This document shows positions 24,728 through 34,978 of a DNA stretch of 64,000 bases, in pieces. The notes beneath the pieces are model-generated. The model did not search any database and was not told where the DNA came from. It saw only the letters and a program-made list of their open reading frames with translations. Made by a program: the position numbers and the translations under genes. Source of the DNA: Acholoe squamosa. Lineage: Eukaryota > Annelida > Polychaeta > Phyllodocida > Polynoidae. The stretch's first letter is position 1, and each line of letters starts with the position of its first letter. The stretch covers positions 1,232,501 through 1,296,500 of the forward strand of contig OX439043.1 in assembly GCA_949317995.1 (NCBI GenBank), in the 5' to 3' direction.

Positions 24728-27700
24728 GTACGTCACACCCAGAGATGCCACACTTTTTTAAACTTTTTTAAGAATTTCGAATTTATGAATGCATCATGAT
24801 GTATCAATGCATCATGATGTATCAATGCACTACACCCGTCAGTCATCACGGTCGGTGGAAGGTTGTTTGATACAATGTGCTGCGCCTACCCCCTTTTTCT
24901 GACTCCATTTATAAGGCACATTATCAGAAACGATAAGTACAACATTCAACCATCATGCCCAAATAAGAATAAAACTACCTGAAATCATTATTACTGCTCA
25001 TTTGCCCATTGCATTATTCTCTAAGCCATCACTATCAACCTATTGAATGTTAAACCTTTCCATTCTCCCTACCACACACTACTCCTGAACTCCAGAAAAA
25101 AAAATATTTTCAAAAATGCCTTTATTCTCAAATCCACCATTAGCCTTTAGATCCATTGCTTGTAAAATGTTCTCAATGTTTATCCCTGCAATGTATGGTT
25201 AACGAATTCCAGTGTGAGAAATGTCAGATTCAATACTTTTCATTTGCACCTTTTCACCAAAATAATTCAGGGGTCTTTTGTTTCTCCAATGACTACCTAT
25301 TTTATGGCTTGATTATGGCAGTGATGATGTCTACTAGATATATATGCGAGGTCAAGATATCCTTTGTCAACTTGTTAATATTTGAGAAAATGTTGAAAAA
25401 TTGGGGGGTTCTCCCGTAGACAGCCACAAGGGTTCTCCATCTTCAGATGTCAATAACTCTGAAACTAACACAATGAACCATGGTTTTTATTGCTTCACCT
25501 ATCTCATATCATATGAAACTAACGTAATTCCAAGTGATTTGTAGAAATTGATGATAGTTTAGGATTTATCAAAATGTGGTATATACCTTTGATTAGGCCT
25601 GTATCAATAACTTGGCTCCATTCTGACTATTGCAGGTTATCCGCTGTTTACAGCCATCTTGTGCGTGTGTCTTGACACAAGTCTTGAATTCTACGTGCCC
25701 CCCGGGGCCCCCTGGCTGTACCCGTGTGGAATGGAGCCTACATCAAGGTACCGGGGGCCACCTGTCCCCCCGTCCCCCCTCCCCCTCCTCTACAAAAACC
25801 CCTTCCAGGACCTGACACACGTGAGACACCTGGTGGCTGGAACCAGCAAACTACTGAAAAAGCTGCGCACTGTGTATGTAAGTATATACCGACCTAACGG
25901 AATACATTTTTGACCAATGAGATAATTCCCTTAATTCAGTACGGTCTGTTTAGGGTACATCATCATGCTGGCTGCTATCATTGCTTATCTTGAAGGGTAC
26001 CAGATTCAGCAATGGTGCCCCCTACAAAGGAACCTGCAAACTCAGTATAGGAAGTCCTCTCTCAGCTCTATATCGCTGCTAATGCATTAATGCATCATGC
26101 CCACTGGTCGTCATGATACATGAATACAGCTCTATATCGCTGCTAATGCATTAATGCATCATGCCCACTGGTCGTCATGATACATGAATGCAGCTCTATA
26201 TCGCTGCTAATGCATTAATGCATCATGCCCATTGTTTGTCATGATACATGAATGCAGCTCTATATCGCTGCTAATGCATTAATGCATCATGCCCACTGGT
26301 CGTCATGATACATGAATGTAGCTCTATATCGCTGCTAATGCATTAATGCATCATGCCCACTGGTCGTCATGATACATGAATACAGCTCTATATCGCTGCT
26401 AATGCATTAATGCATCATGCCCACTGGTCGTCATGATACATGAATGTAGCTCTATATCGCTGCTAATGCATTAATGCATCATGCCCACTGGTCGTCATGA
26501 TACATGAATGCAGCTCTATATCGCTGCTAATGCATTAATGCATCATGCCCATTGTTTGTCATGATACATGAATGCAGCTCTATATCGCTGCTAATGCATT
26601 AATGCATCATGCCCACTGGTCGTCATGATACATGAATGTAGCTCTATATCGCTGCTAATGCATTAATGCATCATGCCCATTGTTTGTCATGATACATGAA
26701 AGTAGCTCTATATCGCTGCTAATGCATTAATGCATCATACCCATTGTTTGTCATGATACATACATATAGATAATATAGATAATACTGTAAATAGAGAGGA
26801 GTGTGTTGATTGGTGTCAATATGTAATCATATACAGCCTCTACCTGTAGGGTGGATATTTGGTGGTTAATATTAACCCTTTAAGGGCCGCTTTAGCATGA
26901 TTGCATCATGCTCATTGGTCATGATGCAATAATGTTACCTGCCAGGGCTACATTCAAGCATCATGACGACCAATTGGGGTTGATACACAAACAAATGGCT
27001 CTTCTTGAGTAGTTTCCTTCATCATCCTTTTTCTTTTATTATTGCTTATGTTATGCTTTTCATCTAAATCACGTATTATCTTGTATCTAGGTGCGGGAAG
27101 TGTTCGGTAACCACATGCTCCATATTCACTCCCTGAGGCGCACCGGGGCGCCACATTTACTCAATAAGGGACTCCGCACCACACTTAGGGTACGTAAATC
27201 CACTTCCCACCTGAAGGGCAAGTAATGCATTAATGCATCAAACCCCGTAGGGTCAGCATGATGCATGAATGCATCAAAACCCGTAGGGTCAGCATGATGC
27301 ATGAATGCATCAAACCCCATAGGGTCAGCATGATGCATGAATGCATCAAACCCCGTAGGGTCAGCATGATGCATGAATGCAGCCCTGGTGAGTCACTTGC
27401 CAGTCTACATTCATGCAGCCTCTGACCCCCAGGGGGTATTGGAATATACCGCCTGGGCTGGCCCTGTACTTTTCATCACCATGCCCCCATTAATTTATTA
27501 AGTATAATTAAAAATGGGCAGTCCAAGGCTGCCCATTTTATAGCGTCACAAGTCACAAGTAAAGACTGGTCCAGGCCCTAATATGGGCCTGGATTAGCGA
27601 GGGAGTGCATCATGCTGACCCTACGGAGCTTGATGCACTACTGAAGGAGCGGCTTCAAGTGCGTGTAAGCAGACTTACAAACACTACATTGGTGCATCGT

Positions 27701-29273
27701 GACGACCAATGGGCATGATGCTCGCTGAAGCATAATGCAGACCCTCCAGGACAGTATCGACTCTGTAGGGTTGAAATAATGCTTGAATGTAGCCCTGGCG
27801 AATAACTCAGTAGGCCTACATGCATTCGTCATGACAACCAATTGCAATGATGCATTGATGCATTAGTGGCTATTATAGGGTAATACACACCCACACAGAT
27901 GAGAGTACAATCAGCGAGTCGTGTGTCATTGCCTTGGGACATTAACTTGACACCGCTGTTATATATCCATATCATATATATTTACTATGCTCTGTCATAC
28001 GCACAGGGTTTACATATTTCTGACTCTTGCACCCACCTACATAGTTTTCTCCATTATGAATGATTCATGTAATGACAGCTGGGGGGGGGGGGTGTTAGCC
28101 CTTTTCTCACCTATTTCCCTTATCCTTTTGGGCATTTTATCCTTCATAAGGCAACTTTGAAAGGTTATGGAAATTACTTAGTTATTCAATGAATAGAATA
28201 AAAATCTCAGCAAAGATATTAAAAAAGAATTCTACTTATTGAATTGGGATACTATGTTAATTGTCAATTATCCTTTAAGGCCATTCAAATCAAATCTTTC
28301 TATTTTCCTCTTATGGATACTATATTCTGATAATTCATGCTGATGACTAACATTACCCTTCCACTGAAGCCTCTATAAGTGGCTGCCTGGGGACAGCCAC
28401 TGATCACTCAATAGGGAGCTATGGAATGAAACTGTGACTCACATATAAGCAATGGGGTTTCTACAAGTCCTTTGGCAGTATTTGATAGTTCAAATTAAAG
28501 GTGTGCGCATTGCCATAGGCTTGATATCAGTGATTTTGTTTGTTAGTTCACCAATTTTCAGTTCCCAAAATCCTGACTGCTATTGTGCACTATTATGCTC
28601 CTAGCAGATTATGTAATTGATAACTAGGGGGAATGAGTATCATTAGATACATGACATACTATGAGGAAAGACATTGACATGGAATGGAATTGAAAATTGT
28701 CTTCTTTCACCATGATAACTTTATGTTTTCATAGTGATATCAGTCTCAATTTCCCAATATTGAGACCACATTTTGTCAACCTTCCATTTACCCCCAAGGA
28801 TGCTCTCCATATACTACTGACTACACATTATGTGTTGTATATAAATTACTTATAACTGACTTTTCCTTCTGCAGATGCCTACCAGAGACAAGTTGCTTGT
28901 GGTCTACCAGAACCTGATACGGGCAGCCATATTGGTTCACGTGGTACAGCGCGACCATGCGGCACACATTAACCGCCACACATCCGGTTCTCTCCATGTG
29001 ACAGAACTCCTGGGTTTGGTGGAACATGGAGGGATGTATAGTGGTCATGTTGTGACTGGAGGACTTTATAATATTCTGTGCAGACTGCGGATTATACTCG
29101 GATTGTCCGGTAACCTCCCAGAGGTCACTGATAGTGGACTTAGCACCATCATGACACAGCTAGGTCATGTGACATCAACAGCCACACGACATAATAGGGA
29201 CTTCAGGATCATCATCAGTGTACGACAGTTACTGCGGAGAGTTGGGATGATACTCGATACGATACCACCGTAA
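24718..29273 (+). CDS. Candidate class-I four-helix cytokine, LIF/CNTF-like (four exons)
   Basis: Exons 24718-24727, 25636-25877, 27091-27189 and 28875-29273 join without a frame break to a 249-residue precursor. Residues 1-20 form a signal peptide with core YPLFTAILCVCL. After a proline-rich segment (25-56) come four predicted amphipathic helices: A about 62-90 (DLTHVRHLVAGTSKLLKKL), B about 120-145, C about 160-193 (with GLYNILCRLR) and D about 224-246 (FRIIISVRQLLRRVGMIL). Intron phases are 1-0-0, with a tiny first exon coding M-A-L and one base of G; that layout is typical of long-chain class-I cytokine and growth-hormone genes. The G-L-x-N-[IV]-L-C-R-L string and the D helix resemble LIF. 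Only two cysteines (C34, C186) follow the signal and there is no N-glycosylation sequon. The role as a secreted ligand of a gp130-type receptor is inference; it could instead be an unrelated helical secreted protein. Confidence 0.6.
25636..25877 (+). CDS. Cytokine-like gene exon 2: signal peptide and helix A
   Basis: Acceptor CTGACTATTGCAG, donor GTGTAT|GTAAGT. Codes the hydrophobic signal core, a proline-rich linker around PPVPPSPLPLLYKNP, and the predicted A helix. Phase 1 in, phase 0 out. The GC content is higher than that of the flanks, as for other real exons here. Confidence 0.75.
26064..26760. repeat. Minisatellite, 64-bp unit, in intron 2 of the cytokine-like gene
   Basis: About 10.7 copies of a unit with CTCTATATCGCTGCTAATGC, ATTAATGCATCATGCCCACT and GGTCGTCATGATACATGAAT. 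It belongs to the TGCATCATG group and varies mainly at CACTGGTCG/CATTGTTTG. Confidence 0.95.
27091..27189 (+). CDS. Cytokine-like gene exon 3: A-B loop
   Basis: Acceptor TCTTGTATCTAG, donor CTTAGG|GTACGT; 33 codons, phase 0 on both sides. Codes VREVFGNHMLHIHSLRRTG and onward to LLNKGLRTTLR. Confidence 0.75.
27220..27390. repeat. Tandem repeat, 36-bp unit (four copies)
   Basis: Four copies of GCATCAAACCCCGTAGGGTC followed by AGCATGATGCATGAAT, 30 bases after the donor of exon 3. Related mosaic sequence continues at 27600-27880 and upstream at 26880-27000. Confidence 0.9.
27400..28874 (+). other. Intron 3 of the cytokine-like gene
   Basis: Besides the mosaic TGCATCATG repeats (27600-27880) and a poly-G run at 28081 it looks like ordinary AT-rich intron sequence. 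Confidence 0.55.
28875..29273 (+). CDS. Cytokine-like gene exon 4: helices B, C and D
   Basis: Acceptor TTTTCCTTCTGCAG, 132 codons and TAA. Holds KLLVVYQNLIRAAILVHVV (B), the GLYNILCRLR segment (C) and FRIIISVRQLLRRVGMIL (D). In LIF and CNTF a single final exon also carries these three helices. Confidence 0.8.
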   Translation: MPTRDKLLVVYQNLIRAAILVHVVQRDHAAHINRHTSGSLHVTELLGLVEHGGMYSGHVVTGGLYNILCRLRIILGLSGNLPEVTDSGLSTIMTQLGHVTSTATRHNRDFRIIISVRQLLRRVGMILDTIPP

Positions 29274-29811
29274 TGATTTTAGTCAGCCTATTTATGAGGG
29301 TTTGTACTTTACTTTAGTGGACAAGCTGGGGGATCAACCGCCCCATCTGCAGGACGCCTGTCTTACCCCAGTAGTTACTTTAGTGGATAATGAAGGCTTG
29401 TTGAATGGCTGAAATGGACAAGTATAGAGTGTGGAATGAAAAGCCTTGAATGGAATGCATTTGAACTTATGAGTAGCCATGTGCAGAAAGGAAATATGTC
29501 TAGGCCCTGTGGTCAACAAAATTAGTTATTTTTTGTAGTATTTTCTAGTTCACACATTGGCCAAAATAAGGGTACTTGAACTTACTGAGCATGTGTCCTC
29601 ATTTGCTAGATGGCCTACAGCTTATCACGTTAGCAATGATATTGTTTATTTTTTTAAACATTAAGACGCCTTTAGCCACAGTAGTAGGTGACTGAAGAAG
29701 TATTAGTTAACCACAGCGCTTTCACTGTATGTGTGGGGATGATACCTATATTTTCACATCAGTCCTGTGAATGGTTAAATAGTGCCAAGGCAGCTACTGT
29801 TAGTATTCTGT

Positions 29812-29813
<2 letters not shown>

Positions 29814-29886
<73 letters not shown>
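29814..29886. repeat. (TA)n microsatellite
   Basis: About 36 uninterrupted TA dinucleotides. Confidence 0.97.
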
Positions 29887-29890
<4 letters not shown>

Positions 29891-30085
29891 GGTTAAAAAA
29901 CTTAAATTTTACCAAAAATGGAATTCTTTACAGCCATACCATGTATCCCAGAGGGGTTTCAGAACCTCCAATATAATCTTTTCCCATTGATATATCATTT
30001 GAGTTGATGTTTCTGGAGGTTTTGCAGCTTTATACCGTATATATAAGTTTTTGTTAATGCAACATTCAGTGAAAAACGACAGTCA

Positions 30086-30258
30086 AATGTCCATCCGACA
30101 GTAAAATTAAAACCCTTCCAAATGATTAGCTAAGACATTCAACACATTATCCTTATAATGCTTAGAATTGAGGGGCACTAGGGTGGTTAAGTTGGCGCAA
30201 AATGAATTTTATACCCAAGAGTGTATTTGTATACACTTTTTACTGTCGGATGGACATT
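30086..30258. mobile_element. Small inverted-repeat element (TIR ACTGTCGGATGGACATTT)
   Basis: AAATGTCCATCCGACAGT on the left pairs with ACTGTCGGATGGACATTT on the right, about 135 bp apart; the right arm continues into a second, partial repetition (CCTTCCGACAGT). Confidence 0.6.
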
Positions 30259-31364
30259 TGTCCTTCCGACAGTAAAAGTACAGTTTTTCCAAATCTCAAA
30301 GTTATGCATCTAGATGCATCTTTTAGGCTTAAAAAAAATCATAGTCATCCCTTGAACAATTTTAGATAACATTTGTACCAGAATTCTCCTTCTTAGTGTG
30401 CTGTACACCCTCTAGTGAGCAAAAAAGTGTCACTCTGACAGATTTAGTCTGAAATTTAGGTTCCCTTAAAGCCACTGGTGTGCTAAGTTGGTGGTTCATT
30501 TGATTAAACGTGATCATTATTTCATAAAGTAGGCATGCTGAAGTTAATGTAGATTGATTGGAATGAGTATTTGATCATTTTATAGAGAGCTAGAGAGAAA
30601 AATAATGTTTGTGACTAATTATTTCATTTTTTCACAAAGTGGCTAAAGTATGTTAGCCTTTATCTCAAAGGTTTTTGAAGTTGATGCTTATTTTTGATAT
30701 CATCCAACTTGCAATTACAATATTAGCTGGGAAGCCAAACCACGTGTTTGTATTTATGGGTACTAAACCTATATCACTGATTAAGACTGTTGGATGGACA
30801 AAAAATGACCAATCACAACCACCCAGCTATAAAAATGGAACCGATAGAGATTAGTGTGTATAAATGGTGGTTCCATGGAGCCAAGATGTTGCTCTTTCAA
30901 TTGGATAAGGTCATTAAATGTTATTATGAGTTTCATTTTTGAAGCCTCCTCAGGTACATTTGTACAAGTGGGAAAAACAAGAGCCTAGATGAGATGCTAC
31001 AAACTGTAAACCAGCTAGACAAAACAACAATCTTGTTTTCTGGCTGTTTTCTTTGGTTAGCGGCATTAAGGGTAGGTAGTTTCTCTGCCATCAATTGCTT
31101 CCTAGCTCCTAACTATGTCCATCTTGTACCTGGTTAACTATAGCCAACCACATACATGTGTGGATTATGTCAGTATTTTGTTTTAATTGTTATCAATTAA
31201 ATTTAAGGTTCAACACTTTTCTTTTCATTGATAATAATGAACAATGACTGGATGATGGTATTTCTACTTTACATTTCCCCTGCAGACTTAAAATTATGTT
31301 TGCAGCTAATATTGTGATAGTTATAACATGCTTTGTAAGGTTAGACGCTGTAATACCCAGTGTA

Positions 31365-31610
31365 TAAGGTGCAGCTTATACACAAGGAGCGGACCCCTGG
31401 GTGCACCTTATAGGGGCGGAGATTTCTCCAGGCTGCCTCAGCCCCTTACCATGGTATGAGGGGCTGACTGGATGGGAGGCTCCATAAGCTCATCGATGTT
31501 TGAATTTTGAAAATCCATTGATCGCAACAGAAGTTATGTCATTTTGAATTTTTCTATCATTGCAATGACACCCTCCAGGTTTTGGTGCGACTTATACGCA
31601 GGGTATTAGG
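31365..31610. mobile_element. Inverted-repeat element, GCTTATAC type
   Basis: TAATACCCAGTGTATAAGGT near the left and GACTTATACGCAGGGTATTA near the right are imperfect inverted repeats around a G/C-rich middle. Related to the ATAAGCCG group. Confidence 0.5.
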
Positions 31611-31929
31611 GCACAATATTTTTCTATTTCAAAGTACTTACATAAGCATAAAAAATATGTTACAAAAAAGTAGGGGAAAATAGGAAAGAATCAAAACATA
31701 GTCTCTCTGCTAACTTTTAATTACTATTAGTGGAGGTAAAATCAACCAAACCAAACAGACATATTTGTGTAAATATGTACTTCATGCAGATATAATTATT
31801 GCTAGTCGACTCATTGTTGTCATTGTAGATATAACAGGTCTAATCTAAGTAAATCACATATATGTCTGCCTATAACTGCTTAAAACTCCCAAGGCTGAGC
31901 CTTTCAAATCACCACCTTTGATGTATATA

Positions 31930-32206
31930 AGGGAGAGATCTTGTTTTTTAAACAGAGGTAAAAAAACTTTTTTGCCCCCATTCCATAGGGCGGAAATCAC
32001 ACATGGACGCGCCCTTTAAACCTGTAGTAACACACAGGCTTTTATCTCTGAAAACACATAAAATCATCTCGCTCCCCTCAGAGGGGTTAAGAGAATTTTG
32101 ATAACCCCCACCCCCAGTCAACGGGTTGAAAAAAATGTGACCCCACCCTCAAACTCACCAGCACCGCCCCCTCTGTTGTAAAAAATAAAAAAAGATCACT
32201 CCCTGA
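31930..32206. mobile_element. MITE family C copy (diverged)
   Basis: GGGAGAGATCTTGTTTTTTA at the left and AAAAAAAGATCACTCCCTGA at the right are inverted repeats with the same ending (…CACTCCCT) as the 12700 and 19245 copies. Confidence 0.5.
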
Positions 32207-32696
32207 GAATGTATGGGTAACTTCTGTCCGTCCATCGATTTTTGAAATGCTTGCTAATTGTTCATTCCTACAATCCATTCATCACTCCAACATTTTTTAA
32301 GCATGTAAAAACATAATATGTATAAATTCATGACCTGGACATTTCCAAATCATTGTCAATATATCATACATAGACATTGCCTTCATTGTACATATACCAT
32401 TAGTTAAACGGAGCCACATCTTAGTTTTCATTGTAGATAACAAAAAAGTTGTGAGAGATCCGTTGTTATTTTTACAGAGATCCCTTGTACTGCCACCTGT
32501 GGCTTCTTGTAAAACCTACACCGGTTCTCTGATATAGATAATTACGATGGTTCAATGTTCAGTTTTAAGAGGATCCCTGGAAGATTCAACAGTTATTTTT
32601 CACATTGTAGAAAAACCATAAAGATTCAATCAAACTTTGATATTTTTAAATTTGACATTGACATATTTGATATCACTAGATGTAGATACGGCATCG

Positions 32697-32970
32697 GTGG
32701 ACACTAAATGTACAATATAGCATCATCTGGCATCTCGGTTTTAATGGTAGATATAGACCATTAGTTGACACTAAATGTACAATATAGCATCATCTGGCAT
32801 CTCGGTTTTAATGGTAGATATAGACCATTAGTGGACACTAAATGTACAATATAGCATCATCTGGCATCTCGGTTTTCATTGTAGATATAGACCATTAGTT
32901 GACACTAAATGTACAATATAGCATCATCTGGCCTCTCGGTTTTCATTGTAGATATAGACCATTAGTTGAC
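32697..32970. repeat. Tandem repeat, 67-bp unit (four copies)
   Basis: Four copies of a unit with GACACTAAATGTACAATATA, GCATCATCTGGCATCTCGGT and TGTAGATATAGACCATTAGT. Degenerate older relatives continue on both sides (32360-32700, 33000-33160). Confidence 0.9.
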
Positions 32971-33902
32971 CAATAAACTGCATAGATTCAATTGGACCTC
33001 CCCATCTGAGTTTTCATTGTAGGCATATCATTATTTGTGACTAAATAGACCATATAGATTCACTAAACATTGATGTATTTTAATCTGACTATGATATCTC
33101 TGGCTATGGCATTGTTAGACACTATGAATATACCATATAACACAGATTCCATTGTTCCTAGACAGCTCAGTTCTCATGATACTGTAGTCAGTCAATGTGT
33201 CCCAGAAGGGAATGGGGAATCTTATTAAAAATGGATGGAAATCAATTTCTAAATACTGTTTAAGGGCAGATTAAGTTGCAATATAAATAATATACTCTTG
33301 CAATGCACCTAGAAAGGACTGGCATTGGAGTCTGAAGCAGCTATAGGCTAGATGTAGCTTAATCCATTTTGTAAATACTCTCACATAACTCTGGATGGTC
33401 CTAATGCCTTTATGGTGGAGCCCTAGCATTCAAATTAAAAGGGGAAAGAGGGCAAGTATATATGCATTATCAGTTGTTGTTGTTGTTGACAGTTGTCATT
33501 GACAGCTGTTGAGAGTACATGTTGACAGTAGTCATTGTGACAGTTGTGGACAGTAGTTGTTGACAGTAGTTGTTGAGAGTAGATGTTGACAGCAGACATT
33601 GACACCAGGAATGACAGTGCTGGTGTCAGGTGTTGCCATGGTTACCTCAAACCACATGTTTGTATTTCCTGTTAATGACCTCCGATTGCTTGTTACCCTT
33701 GTGTAGCTGGAGATGGCACACCCTGTGTGGTATTGTGGCCTATGTATCTGTAGGGGTTCGTTCCCCCGTCGGGTGCGCAGAGCCTTCAGAGGGACTGTTC
33801 ACTTGGTTGTGTCACTCCCCCTATGTATACCATACCGATCCAGGGTAGTTGGAAGGTGGAAATGTCAGTGGGGCCGTGTTGGTGACAGGGTATGTCAGGC
33901 CA

Positions 33903-33973
33903 GGGGATGTAGCTCAGTGGTAGAGCGCTCGACTTGCAAGCGAGAGACCCGGGTTCGAATCCCGGTGTCTCCA
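33903..33973 (+). tRNA. tRNA-Ala (anticodon TGC), copy 1
   Basis: 71-nt cloverleaf: acceptor GGGGATG with TGTCTCC and discriminator A, including the G3-U70 pair that is the alanine identity element; D arm GCTC-AGTGGTA-GAGC; anticodon loop CTTGCAA with TGC at 34-36; T arm CCGGG-TTCGAAT-CCCGG. A-box and B-box promoters are intact and a TTTT terminator follows at 33981. Oddities are an A-G mismatch at the base of the anticodon loop (31-39) and a four-base variable loop. Confidence 0.9.
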
Positions 33974-34361
33974 GAAGACGTTTTCACTGACCACTACAGT
34001 GGTGGAGACACCGAGTGGTCCTGCCTTGCAAGGGGGACCTTTAGAGAGCTCGGTACCTGGGCCGGTATGGTATAGACAAGCGCTTCAACTTGCTAGTGCT
34101 GAGGGACTTGGAAACAGATGGGCTGTGTGTGACTCAGTACTGGTACCGTTCAGACTGGACTGGAGGACCGGTTCTGGCGGGATACGGTTGAAGCTGGTTG
34201 GGAGGAGTGTAGGGGTTCGTTCCCCCGTCGGGTGCGCAGAGCCTTCAGAGGGACTGTTCACTTGGTTGTGTCACTCCCCCTATGTATACCATACCGATCC
34301 AGGGTAGTTGGAAGGTGGAAATGTCAGTGGGGCCGTGTTGGTGACAGGGTATGTCAGGCCA

Positions 34362-34432
34362 GGGGATGTAGCTCAGTGGTAGAGCGCTCGACTTGCAAGC
34401 GAGAGACCCGGGTTCGAATCCCGGTGTCTCCA
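34362..34432 (+). tRNA. tRNA-Ala (anticodon TGC), copy 2
   Basis: Identical to the copy at 33903 and part of the 459-bp duplication, with the same downstream TTTT. Identity over the full duplicated block means that the duplication is recent or homogenised. Confidence 0.9.
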
Positions 34433-34457
34433 GAAGACGTTTTCACTGACCACTACA

Positions 34458-34978
34458 TATCCATACCCACCATGCTTTTCTATCTTTAACCCTTTAGGTA
34501 CACCCTGTGTGGTATTGTGGCCTATGTATCCATACCCACCATGCTATTCTATCTTTAACCCTTTAGGTACACCCTGTGTGGTATTGTGGCCTATGTATCC
34601 ATACCCACCATGCTTTTCTATCTTTAACCCTTTAGGTACACCCTGTGTGGTATTGTGGCCTATGTATCCATACCCACCATGCTTTTCTATCTTTAACCCT
34701 TTAGGTACACCCTGTGTGGTATTGTGGCCTATGTATCCATACCCACCATGCTTTTCTATCTTTAACCCTTTAGGTACACCCTGTGTGGTATTGTGGCCTA
34801 TGTATCCATACCCACCATGCTTTTCTATCTTTAACCCTTTAGGTACACCCTGTGTGGTATTGTGGCCTATGTATCCATACCCACCATGCTTTTCTATCAT
34901 TAACCCTTTAGGAACACCCTGTGTGGTATTGTGGCCTGTGTGTCCATACCCACCATGCTTTTCTATCTTTAACCCTTG
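34458..34978. repeat. Minisatellite, 69-bp unit
   Basis: About seven copies of a unit with CATACCCACCATGCTTTTCT, ATCTTTAACCCTTTAGGTAC and ACCCTGTGTGGTATTGTGGC. The unit length is a multiple of three, so open frames of 118-156 codons run through both strands; these are not genes. Confidence 0.95.

Larger units (their letters stand above)
29274..33710. other. Intergenic; no gene seen
   Basis: Contains a (TA)n tract, three inverted-repeat elements, a 67-bp tandem repeat and a degenerate GTTGACAGT repeat at 33475-33610. No clear polyadenylation signal for the cytokine-like gene was recognised. Confidence 0.5.
33751..34457 (+). repeat. 459-bp tandem duplication carrying tRNA-Ala genes
   Basis: 33751-33998 and 34210-34457 are identical, offset 459 bases. 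The whole 707-bp block interrupts a 69-bp minisatellite: a partial unit (33717-33749) precedes it and the array resumes at 34458. Confidence 0.9.

Noticed and set aside
28821-29048. Minus-strand 75-codon frame opposite the cytokine-like exon 4
   Set aside because: It is an antisense shadow; the plus strand has the splice acceptor, phase agreement and stop.
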